Both the position numbers and the translations under genes were made by a program. A stretch of 40,452 nt of DNA from a virus. This document shows, in pieces, positions 9,052 to 15,404 of this stretch (position 1 is the stretch's first letter; each line of letters starts with the position of its first letter). The notes beneath the pieces are model-generated. The model was not told where the DNA came from. It ran no database searches and saw only the letters and a list, made by a program, of their open reading frames with translations. The DNA lies in IMG/VR virus record IMGVR_UViG_3300020152_000015, positions 1-40,452 of that record; one strand, written 5' to 3'.

Positions 9052-9240
9052 TTACTTGGCGCGGGGGGTGGGGGCGGGCGCGGCGTCGGCCGGGACCGGG
9101 GGGGCGTCGGCCGGCGCGGGCGCGGCCGCGGCGGGCTCGGGCGGTGCGGCCGCCGGACGGGGCGCCGGCGCGAAGGCGCCGGTCGCGGACAGGGCGAAGC
9201 GGCCGGCGCGCGTCGGCGCCGGAGGAACGGGCTTGCTCAT
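9052..9240 (-). CDS. Small Ala/Pro-rich protein, unknown function
   Basis: A 62-residue frame between tail terminator and tube genes. It begins MSKPVPPAPTRAGRFALSA and then is almost entirely Ala and Pro with evenly spaced Asp and Glu. A strong Shine-Dalgarno (GAGGAGG) lies just before the ATG, and the gene fits between its neighbours with 12-15 nt gaps, which supports real translation. No domain is recognisable. It could be a disordered linker or accessory virion protein. Confidence 0.6.
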   Translation of the reverse strand: MSKPVPPAPTRAGRFALSATGAFAPAPRPAAAPPEPAAAAPAPADAPPVPADAAPAPTPRAK

Positions 9241-9255
9241 GGGCCTCCTCGGGGG

Positions 9256-9693
9256 TCAGGCGCCGGAACGCGGGTTGCGCTCGGCGGTGGCGAAGGTGAC
9301 GGTGAATTCCAGAACGAACACGGCGGCCGCCGCCGCGCCCTCGGCCTCGGCGTGGTCGAGCGGCGTCATGGCGCCCTCGGCCACGTCGGTGACCAGCCCG
9401 CCCAGGCTCGGGTCGGCGGTGAGGGTTTCGACCACGCGGGCGTACAGCTCCGACGCCGCCGGGCCGAGGTCCTCGTCCTTGGCGGCGCCCACGTGCGCCT
9501 CGATCTCGACGGACAGCCGGTATTCGGTCTGCCCGGTGAGACACAGCGGCTCGGCGTGCCCGCCGTCGAGCACGTTGAGCGCCGGACGCTCTTTGACCGC
9601 CTTGCCGCGCTGGCGGTAGACGGTGACGCCGGACAGGCCGCGCAACGCGGTCACCAGCGCGGCGAGCACGGCCTCGCGATAGGCCAGCGTCAC
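9256..9693 (-). CDS. Tail terminator / tail completion protein (gpU-like)
   Basis: The start is GTG 9693, overlapping the previous stop as GTGA; a longer upstream frame is Arg-rich and shadow-like, so it is rejected. The 145-residue protein begins MTLAYREAVLAALVTALRG and contains TGQTEYRLSVEIEAHV, then an acidic helix (ELYARVVETLTADPSLGGLV) and FVLEFTVTFATAERNPRSGA. Size, the early helix, the beta strand with VEIEAHV and the place just before the tube gene match the lambda gpU-type terminator, which caps the tail tube and joins it to the head. Family assignment is by pattern and context. Confidence 0.78.
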   Translation of the reverse strand: MTLAYREAVLAALVTALRGLSGVTVYRQRGKAVKERPALNVLDGGHAEPLCLTGQTEYRLSVEIEAHVGAAKDEDLGPAASELYARVVETLTADPSLGGLVTDVAEGAMTPLDHAEAEGAAAAAVFVLEFTVTFATAERNPRSGA

Positions 9694-10019
9694 GACGACG
9701 CCCGCCCTTCGAGGCGCCAGACCAGCCCGGCGCGGTCCTCGGGGCGCGGCGGCGCGCTGAGGACGATCGTCTTGCCGGCGACCTCGAGCACGCCCTCCTC
9801 GGCCGGCGCCGCCAGCGCGGACACCGGCACGAGGAACACGATCCTCTCGAGCGCCGCGCCGCTGCGGCCGAGGTCCACGAACGAGCGGTCGGCGTCGCGC
9901 ACCAACGGCACGCCCTCCACGGCGGCACCGCCGCCCGGCGGCGTGTAGACGCCCAGCTCCACCCACGGGTTGCCGGGGGCGAACCACACGGCGAGGTCCT
10001 TCGCCGGGTCGATCGGCAT
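9690..10019 (-). CDS. Head-tail connector / stopper (gpFII-like)
   Basis: A 109-residue protein starting MPIDPAKDLAVWFAPG. The pattern is that of small head-completion proteins: an early VPLVRDADRSFVDLG segment, a central strand (ERIVFLVPVSAL), then a short segment with LEVAGKTIVLSAPPRPEDRAGLV and a final WRLEG. These bind the neck and provide the docking face for the tail. The gene lies between the capsid genes and the tail terminator and overlaps the latter by four bases, as expected. Identity is inferred from length, pattern and order. Confidence 0.7.
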   Translation of the reverse strand: MPIDPAKDLAVWFAPGNPWVELGVYTPPGGGAAVEGVPLVRDADRSFVDLGRSGAALERIVFLVPVSALAAPAEEGVLEVAGKTIVLSAPPRPEDRAGLVWRLEGRASS

Positions 10020-10022
10020 CGT

Positions 10023-10451
10023 TTAAACGCTTTCGCCGGGGGCCGGTTCTCCGGGCGGCGGTTCTCCGGGCACCGGGGGCGCGGCGTCGCCGGGCGCGGG
10101 GGGCGGGGTGAGGCCCGGTCCGCTCTCGCCCACCAACGCCAAGCCGGCCGGCGCGGCGCCGGGCACCGGGGCGGACGGCCGGCGCGGCGCGCGCAGCGCC
10201 GTGGCGCCGTCGCCCTCGAGCGCCACCAGCGCCGCCTTGTTGACGAAGGCGGGCAGCGTGCCGAAGACCTCGCCGGCCTTGAACTGCACCGTGTGCCCGT
10301 CGCGCACGGCGAAGACGTCGGGCGCGCCCTTGACCGGCTCGACGGCGTGGGCGCGGGCGGCGAGCTGCTCGCGCGTGAGCGCCAGCACCGCGCCGGGGTT
10401 GAACGCCACCGCCGCGGTGGCGCGGACGGTGAGGAAGTCGCGTTTCTTCAT
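10023..10451 (-). CDS. Structural-cluster protein of unknown function
   Basis: The likely start is ATG 10451 (MKKRDFLTVRATAAVAF), preceded by a GGAG Shine-Dalgarno, giving 142 residues; the frame extends 54 nt further upstream but without comparable support. Residues 1-85 look folded (AFNPGAVLALTREQLAARAHAVEP, a possible lysin-free binding module). The last ~55 residues are Pro/Gly/Ala-rich repeats of the GEPPPGEPAPGE kind, probably disordered. It lies directly after the major capsid gene. The stop codon TAA is part of a GTTTAAAC site at 10021. A head accessory or connector role is possible but not shown. Confidence 0.7.
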   Translation of the reverse strand: MKKRDFLTVRATAAVAFNPGAVLALTREQLAARAHAVEPVKGAPDVFAVRDGHTVQFKAGEVFGTLPAFVNKAALVALEGDGATALRAPRRPSAPVPGAAPAGLALVGESGPGLTPPPAPGDAAPPVPGEPPPGEPAPGESV

Positions 10452-10537
10452 GGGGAATGGCTCCGCCAGAGGGGCGCCCGCGACGCCACGGCGACCGGGG
10501 ATCACCCCCCGCCGCCGCGGCCGCCGGCGCCGGCCGA

Positions 10538-11464
10538 TCAGGTCAGGGTGACGAGGCAGGCGTGCTGCCAGTAGCCGTAGCCGACGTTGCGCCAGCTATC
10601 GACGCCGTACTGGTGCGCGTCGTTGTCCATCTCGAATTCCGAGCCCTCGGCCTTCACCTTGAGATCGACCTCGGTTTCCTGCTGCCGGATGAAGGGCTTG
10701 ACGCGCCCGTCGGTGCGGAACACCGCGAACTTGTCGGTCCACGTCAGGCGGACGTTGCCCTCCACCTCGATCTTGAAGCCCTTCTTCGCCAGCTCGCCCA
10801 GCGTGTTGGAGGCGCCGGAGCCCACGAGCGGCGCCGTCACCGCCGCCTGGGCCGCCTCGTAGAGGCCCATCGGCACCATGACGAGGAAGGTGCGGGCGTT
10901 CTCGTTCATCGGCTCGCCCTGATCGTCCTTGAACGACAGGATCTGCGCGATCGCCTTGAAAATCGCCTTCTGCATCTCCTCGGTGGTCGGCTCCGTGGCC
11001 GAGCCGACGTTGTAGGCGATCGAATTCGACTGCGTGCCGCTGTTGCCCTCGGCGTGGTCGGTGTCGAAGAAGTATTGCCCGTCGTAGCAGACGCCGGCGG
11101 CGCCGTTGAGGATCAGGGCCGAGCACAGCGACGCCCAGTGCGAGTTGGCGCGCTCGGCCAGCTCGTCAATGCGCACCATGACCTGCCCGGTCTTGTCGCG
11201 GCGCATCTCGGACACCTGAATTTCGATCGTCGCCTCATAGTGCTTGTTGGTGATGGTGAGCCCGTTCTCACGGAAGCCCTTGGCGTTGCGACCGCCCACC
11301 CACTCGCGCATGGCCGGGCTCTGGCCGAGCCACTTGTACTCTTCGCCCGCCTGATCGGAGGTGAAGAACATCGACAGACTGTCCACCCACGAGGCGGTGG
11401 ACTGCTCGAGGGTCTGATAAAAGCGCCCGATGATGGCGCGCGACGAAAGTCCTTTGGCGGACAT
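10538..11464 (-). CDS. Major capsid protein, Mu gpT-like
   Basis: A 308-residue protein beginning MSAKGLSSRAIIGRFYQTLE. It contains YKWLGQSPAMREWVGGR, the NKHYEATIEIQVSEMRRD segment and a C-terminal YGYWQHACLVTLT, all typical of the Mu-like prophage major head subunit gpT family (HK97 fold). It forms the icosahedral shell. It follows decoration and protease/scaffold genes. Having a Mu-type shell next to a lambda-type portal, protease and terminase makes the head module a mosaic. A strong hairpin stands between this gene and the decoration gene. The call rests on motif recognition and position. Confidence 0.9.
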   Translation of the reverse strand: MSAKGLSSRAIIGRFYQTLEQSTASWVDSLSMFFTSDQAGEEYKWLGQSPAMREWVGGRNAKGFRENGLTITNKHYEATIEIQVSEMRRDKTGQVMVRIDELAERANSHWASLCSALILNGAAGVCYDGQYFFDTDHAEGNSGTQSNSIAYNVGSATEPTTEEMQKAIFKAIAQILSFKDDQGEPMNENARTFLVMVPMGLYEAAQAAVTAPLVGSGASNTLGELAKKGFKIEVEGNVRLTWTDKFAVFRTDGRVKPFIRQQETEVDLKVKAEGSEFEMDNDAHQYGVDSWRNVGYGYWQHACLVTLT

Positions 11465-11495
11465 GCGGAGGTCTCCCTTGCGAGGCGTTTAAACG

Positions 11496-11534
11496 CCATG
11501 GGCCGCCCGCGGCGGGTGCCGGGGCGGCCCATGG
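11496..11534 (-). other. 13-bp-stem hairpin ahead of the major capsid gene
   Basis: A perfect inverted repeat (11496-11508 with 11522-11534, 13-nt loop) lies between the decoration stop and the capsid start. It is followed, in the direction of transcription, by a GTTTAAAC palindrome (11487-11494) and then the capsid ribosome binding site. It could protect the 5' end of capsid mRNA after processing or attenuate read-through; there is no U-run. Confidence 0.6.
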
Positions 11535-11556
11535 CGGCGAGGCGGTGGGGCGGGGC

Positions 11557-12123
11557 TCAGCCGATCATGCGGACGAGCGCGTTCACCTTGGCGGCGAGGT
11601 CGGCGAAGTTGCCGTTGATCGCCGCGCTGACGTCGCCGCCGTTGGTGGCGCCCACCACGGCAATCGTGCCGTCGGCGACGCCGCCGGAGTTGTCGGTCAG
11701 CTCGGCCAGCGCGCCGAGGCCGGCGCGGCGGCAGTCGAAAGCGACGATGCCGACGCCGCTCGAGACGAAGCGGTGCACGCGGCCGATGTGCGAGTTGGTG
11801 CCCTGGGTCAGGGTGAACGTCGCGTCGTCGCTGGCGTAGACCGGCTTGCCGACGTCGGTGATCGCCAGCCCGGCGATCGCCAACTGGACCTTGCCGGCCT
11901 CGCGCACCAGCACGCGGGCATCGCCGGCCGAGCCGGCGGCGTTGTCCTCGCCCACCACGGCGAAGCCGCGGAACTTGTCGCCGGCGGCGAGCGGGCGGGC
12001 GTAGCCGGCGCCGTTGTCGCCCACGGCCGCGCCCTCGTACAGGGTGGTGTTCGCCGCGATCGGCAGCGCGTTGCGCTCGCCGGTCTCGTAGTCGCGCGGC
12101 GTGTCCTTGGTGAGTGCCGTCAT
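11557..12123 (-). CDS. Capsid decoration protein (DUF2190-like)
   Basis: A 188-residue protein that begins MTALTKDTPRDYETGERNAL and contains AANTTLYEGAAVGDNGAGYARPL and KFRGFAVVGEDNAAG, the pattern of DUF2190-type head decoration proteins: a short beta-barrel that trims the shell surface and stabilises it. Residues ~85-130 (VGKPVYASDDATFTLT, HIGRVHRFVSSG) continue the beta-rich fold. The last ~45 residues (AAINGNFADLAAKVNALVRMIG) form a helical tail that may trimerise. It is placed between scaffold and major capsid genes, as lambda gpD is. Confident in the family type. Confidence 0.85.
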   Translation of the reverse strand: MTALTKDTPRDYETGERNALPIAANTTLYEGAAVGDNGAGYARPLAAGDKFRGFAVVGEDNAAGSAGDARVLVREAGKVQLAIAGLAITDVGKPVYASDDATFTLTQGTNSHIGRVHRFVSSGVGIVAFDCRRAGLGALAELTDNSGGVADGTIAVVGATNGGDVSAAINGNFADLAAKVNALVRMIG

Positions 12124-12164
12124 TTCTGGCCCCTTGCCCTAATGGTTGCAGACGTGCGGGCGGC

Positions 12165-12629
12165 TCAGCGCGCGCCCAGGACCTTGAAGCGGCCGCCCTC
12201 GGCCGCCTTCTCGTAGGCGAGGTACGCCTCGAACTTGCCGCCGAACTCGGCGCGCAGATCGGCGTCCTTGTCCCAGGCGAGCTTGGCGCGCTCCTCGAGC
12301 GGCAGCGTCGAGGCGTCCACGTCGGAGGCGGGGGCGGCGCTGCGCGGGGCGGCCGGGGCGGTGCCCTTGTCCTTGGCCTCCTGCTCGTCCGTCCGGAGCT
12401 GCTCGAGCACGCGCGGCCCCTTCTCCATCTCGGCGGCGAGGATCGCCGCGCCCACCTCGGCGGCGGTGGTCTTGCCGTCCTCGATCGCCTTGCCGATCAG
12501 GTCCTCATGCCCCTTCGGGCGCTTGAGGGCGAGGATCGCGCCGATGCGGGCGCGCTCGGCGGCGGCGCCGTCGGCGCGCACCGCCGCGGCGACGTCCGGG
12601 TGATCCTTGAGAAGGGTGTCCTTGTCCAT
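12165..12629 (-). CDS. Nested capsid scaffold (Nu3-like) translated from an internal start
   Basis: An in-frame ATG at 12629 (residue 323 of the protease) is preceded by AAGGGA eight bases upstream. It would yield a 154-residue protein starting MDKDTLLKDHPDVAAAVRAD. It is helical and charged (RARIGAILALKRPKGHEDLI, KTTAAEVGAAILAAEMEKGP), the hallmarks of a scaffold. Lambda does the same: Nu3 is made from within gene C. The scaffold fills the procapsid and is then removed by the protease. The ribosome binding site and the domain break just before it support independent translation; expression has not been shown. Confidence 0.78.
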   Translation of the reverse strand: MDKDTLLKDHPDVAAAVRADGAAAERARIGAILALKRPKGHEDLIGKAIEDGKTTAAEVGAAILAAEMEKGPRVLEQLRTDEQEAKDKGTAPAAPRSAAPASDVDASTLPLEERAKLAWDKDADLRAEFGGKFEAYLAYEKAAEGGRFKVLGAR

Positions 12630-13595
12630 CGTCTGTGTCCCTTGCTGTTGCACGTCCGCCGCGGCCGCGGCGCGGCCCGTGCGGGAGGGGGGCCGAGCCG
12701 CGCTCAGCTCGGCGAGAAGGTCCTCGAAGTTGCCCAGGCGGTCGGCGAGCCCGGCCGTGACCGCATCGGTGCCGATGCGCATGCCGCCGCGGATCGCGCG
12801 CACCGCCGCCTCGTCCATCGCCCCGGCGCGGTAGCGCGCCACGGCGCCGATGAAGATCTCCGTCAGGTGGTCGACGCGCGCCTGGACCACGCCGCGCCCC
12901 TCATCGGTGGTGATGTCCGGGCGCTTCTCCGGCGACTGGCTGGAAACGATCTCGATCGTCTTCACGCCGTCGCGGCTGTCGCGCTCGCGGGTGTCCGTCC
13001 ACACCTGCACGGTGCCGATCGAGCCCACCTCGGCGGTGGCGGCGAGCACGATCTCCGAGCACGCCGCGCCAATCCAGTAGCCGGCCGAGGCGCTCATGTT
13101 GGAGACGTAGGACACCACCCGCTTGCGGGCGCGGGTGCGGTGCACCATCTCGGCGAACTCGCCGATCCCCGCGGCCATGCCGCCGGGGGTGTCCTGCTCG
13201 AGGATGATCGCCTTGACGTCGGGGTTGTCCGCCGCCGCCATGAAGTCGCGCGCCAGCACCGCCAGCGACGTCGCGCCCGAAACCTCGGTGAACATGTTGG
13301 CGTATCGGAAGATCGGCCCGATCGTGGAGACGATCGCCACGCCGTTGCGCTCGGTCACCCGGTGGGTGTTCTCGAGCCGCCGGCCGAGCCGCGCCGCCAC
13401 CGCCTCCGGCGCCTCGCCGGAGCGGTTGGCGATCGCCAGGATGGTGGGGAGCCACTCCGGCGCGATCAGCCACGGCACCGACGCCACCGCCCGCGCCGCC
13501 AGGGTGGCGACGTCGCCGGCGATGATTGGCGCCGTGGCGTCATGGTGGCGTGGCGCCATGGCGTCCGCCTCGGGGTCCGGCCGCTGCTCACCCAT
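12165..13595 (-). CDS. Capsid maturation protease of the S49 / SppA-like family (gpC-like) with C-terminal scaffold
   Basis: A 476-residue protein. Residues ~75-320 form the S49 serine peptidase: the loop DTPGGM at ~135-140, the nucleophile motif MSASAGYW with likely Ser170, GSIGTV at ~191, and a candidate catalytic Lys near 224 (SSQSPEKRPD). It cleaves scaffold and portal during head maturation. A Gln/Ala-rich linker joins it to the scaffold domain (from 323). The start ATG 13595 has a GAGGAGGAG ribosome site and overlaps the portal stop by 8 nt. Oddity: residues ~10-23 (MAPRHHDATAP) are encoded by an octamer repeat array, so this N-terminus looks like an insertion. Confidence 0.92.
   Translation of the reverse strand: MGEQRPDPEADAMAPRHHDATAPIIAGDVATLAARAVASVPWLIAPEWLPTILAIANRSGEAPEAVAARLGRRLENTHRVTERNGVAIVSTIGPIFRYANMFTEVSGATSLAVLARDFMAAADNPDVKAIILEQDTPGGMAAGIGEFAEMVHRTRARKRVVSYVSNMSASAGYWIGAACSEIVLAATAEVGSIGTVQVWTDTRERDSRDGVKTIEIVSSQSPEKRPDITTDEGRGVVQARVDHLTEIFIGAVARYRAGAMDEAAVRAIRGGMRIGTDAVTAGLADRLGNFEDLLAELSAARPPSRTGRAAAAADVQQQGTQTMDKDTLLKDHPDVAAAVRADGAAAERARIGAILALKRPKGHEDLIGKAIEDGKTTAAEVGAAILAAEMEKGPRVLEQLRTDEQEAKDKGTAPAAPRSAAPASDVDASTLPLEERAKLAWDKDADLRAEFGGKFEAYLAYEKAAEGGRFKVLGAR
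13528..13567. repeat. Octamer array A (candidate centromere), five units
   Basis: Five phased 8-bp units: GGCGCCGT, GGCGTCAT, GGTGGCGT, GGCGCCAT, GGCGTCCG. It lies inside the N-terminal codons of the capsid protease. It shares unit, length and phasing with five other arrays in this genome, which is hard to explain by protein coding. Confidence 0.75.
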
Positions 13596-15198
13596 TGCCC
13601 TGCTCCTCCTCGTCCTTAGCCTCGTCCTCGTCCTCGTCCGCCGGAGCGGCCGGGGGTGCGGCGGCGGCCGGCGCCGGGGCGCCGAGCCCCGCCGCCCGGC
13701 GCAGCCGCTCCTCTTTGGCCCGCTGCGGCAGGTTGCGCTCCCAATCGCCGCCGGTGGTGGCGGCGGTGATCTGCGAGAGCGTCTTGACCCCCAGGGCGGC
13801 CCACTTCTCCGCCGCGGTGGCGTCCTTGACCGGATCGAGCGAGATCGGCGCGTCCCCGATCCACTCGCACCCGCAGTAGGCGGCGCGCACGAAGGGGTCG
13901 GCGAAGAACCCCGGCGCGTCGAGCCAGCCGCGGGCGATCGCCTCGGTGAGCAGGCTCTCGTAAAACGGCTGGCAGTAGCCGGCCGCCAGCCACACCCGGC
14001 GCCGGCGGAACGCCTGCCACGCCATTTCGAGCGCCGCGCGCGAGGCGCTGTAGCTCGCCGTGAAGTGCTTGATCACCACCTCAAAGGGCAGCTCGAGGGC
14101 GACGCCGATCTGGCGCAGGATCGCCTGCACGAAGGGATCGAAGGCGGCGCTCGGGCGCCCCGGCGTGAAGGACTGGATCTGCTCGTTCGGCAACAGGTCG
14201 AAGATGAGCCCGGCCTCGGTGACGGCGATGTTGCTCGCCCCCGCCCCGCCGGCGCCGGCCGCCTTCTGCTCGAGCGAGGAGGCTCCGGTGCCGTCCTCGG
14301 TCTTCACCCCCACGGCGAAGCAGGCGTTGACCACCGCCGCCATGATCTCGGCTTCCGAGTACTTTGAGAGCTGCTTGAAATGCTCGATCACCGGCGCCAG
14401 GAACGGCACGCCGCGCGCCAGATCCGGGCGCAGCCGCAGAAAGACGTGGTGCACGTTGCGGCGGCCGCTGGTGGGGGCAAACACCGGCACCCGCGCCCAC
14501 TTGAGCCCGTGCGCGCCGCGCTCGCCGGGGTGGCGGTCGGTGACGTGGTAGGCCACCGGGGCGCCGTTCTCATCGAACTCGACGCCGCCGGCGAGCGTGG
14601 CGGTGTCCACCCGGCGGGACGGGTTGCACACCCGATCGGCTTCGATGAGCTGCACCTTGAGCCCGAAGGGCGAGCCGGGGCGCTCGAGGAAGCGCTCCGC
14701 CGCGAAGACGTCGCCGGAGCTGAGCGCCGAGCGCAGCGCCAGCGATTGCGTCTCGTAGAAGGTGCTGGTGCGGGTGAGGTCGCACTCGCGCGAGCCCGCC
14801 CAGGTCTCGAAGATGCGCGCCGCGTCCTGCTCCCAGCGATCGGCCTCGGCCTCGCTCAGCCCGAGGAACGCCCGGTCGATCGACGGCCGCGCCCGCAAGC
14901 CGGTGCCCACCACGTTGGTGTCGTAGGTGTTGAGGGCGCCGGCCGCCAGCGGCGCGTTGCGGTCGAGATCGCGCGAGCGGGCGCGCAGCTCCTCGAGATC
15001 GGGCAGCGTGTCGGCGTTCGGCGAGCCGCCGCCCGGCGCCCAGCCCTGGGTGGCGGTGCGGCTGCGCTTGGCGCCCTGGTAGCCGCCGGCCACCGCGAAC
15101 ACGGTGCGGGCGCGCAGCCGCTCCACCCCGGCCGCCGGGCTGACGTAGGCAATCGCGCGGTCGATCCAGTTGAGCGGGACGGGCTTGCGCATGCTCAC
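13588..15198 (-). CDS. Portal protein, lambda gpB family
   Basis: A 536-residue lambda-type portal (Phage_portal_2). The N-terminal part has SPNADTLPDLEELRARSRDLDRN and LNTYDTNVVGTGL; the core has RCEC-like DLTRTSTFYETQSLALRSAL, LIEADRVCNPSRR and VHHVFLRLRPDLARGVPFLAP; later FEVVIKHFTASYSASRAALEM. Twelve copies form the channel at one head vertex through which DNA enters. The start is GTG 15198, overlapping the gpW-like stop as GTGA (ATG 15192 is an alternative). The last ~40 residues are Ala/Pro and acidic (DEDEDEAKDEEEQ), probably disordered. Confidence 0.94.
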   Translation of the reverse strand: MSMRKPVPLNWIDRAIAYVSPAAGVERLRARTVFAVAGGYQGAKRSRTATQGWAPGGGSPNADTLPDLEELRARSRDLDRNAPLAAGALNTYDTNVVGTGLRARPSIDRAFLGLSEAEADRWEQDAARIFETWAGSRECDLTRTSTFYETQSLALRSALSSGDVFAAERFLERPGSPFGLKVQLIEADRVCNPSRRVDTATLAGGVEFDENGAPVAYHVTDRHPGERGAHGLKWARVPVFAPTSGRRNVHHVFLRLRPDLARGVPFLAPVIEHFKQLSKYSEAEIMAAVVNACFAVGVKTEDGTGASSLEQKAAGAGGAGASNIAVTEAGLIFDLLPNEQIQSFTPGRPSAAFDPFVQAILRQIGVALELPFEVVIKHFTASYSASRAALEMAWQAFRRRRVWLAAGYCQPFYESLLTEAIARGWLDAPGFFADPFVRAAYCGCEWIGDAPISLDPVKDATAAEKWAALGVKTLSQITAATTGGDWERNLPQRAKEERLRRAAGLGAPAPAAAAPPAAPADEDEDEAKDEEEQGNG

Positions 15199-15404
15199 CC
15201 CACCATCGCGCCGCGGCGGAACCGCACGCCGGCGGTGCCGCGCCTGACCAGCCCCAACAGGCGCTCCTCACGCGCGTACAGCGTCGCCAGATCGCCCCGC
15301 GTCAGCGTGCGGCCGTCCATCTCGTAGGACTGCGCGCCGCCCTCCACCTCGGCGATCGCCGCCTGGACGCTCTCGAGCTGCTGCTCATAGGTCTTGATTG
15401 CCAT
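15195..15404 (-). CDS. Head-to-tail joining protein, gpW-like
   Basis: A 69-residue protein (MAIKTYEQQLESVQAAIAEV...) with GRTLTRGDLATLYAREERLL, matching the size and helix-hairpin-helix pattern of lambda gpW, which is 68 residues. gpW plugs the portal after packaging and is needed before the tail can join. The order terminase large, gpW, portal is the same as lambda A-W-B. It overlaps both neighbours by one to three bases. Confidence 0.85.
   Translation of the reverse strand: MAIKTYEQQLESVQAAIAEVEGGAQSYEMDGRTLTRGDLATLYAREERLLGLVRRGTAGVRFRRGAMVG

Noticed and set aside
10538-11464. Transposable (Mu-like) phage
   Set aside because: Only the capsid is Mu-like; no transposase or Mu end sequences, and packaging genes are lambda-like.
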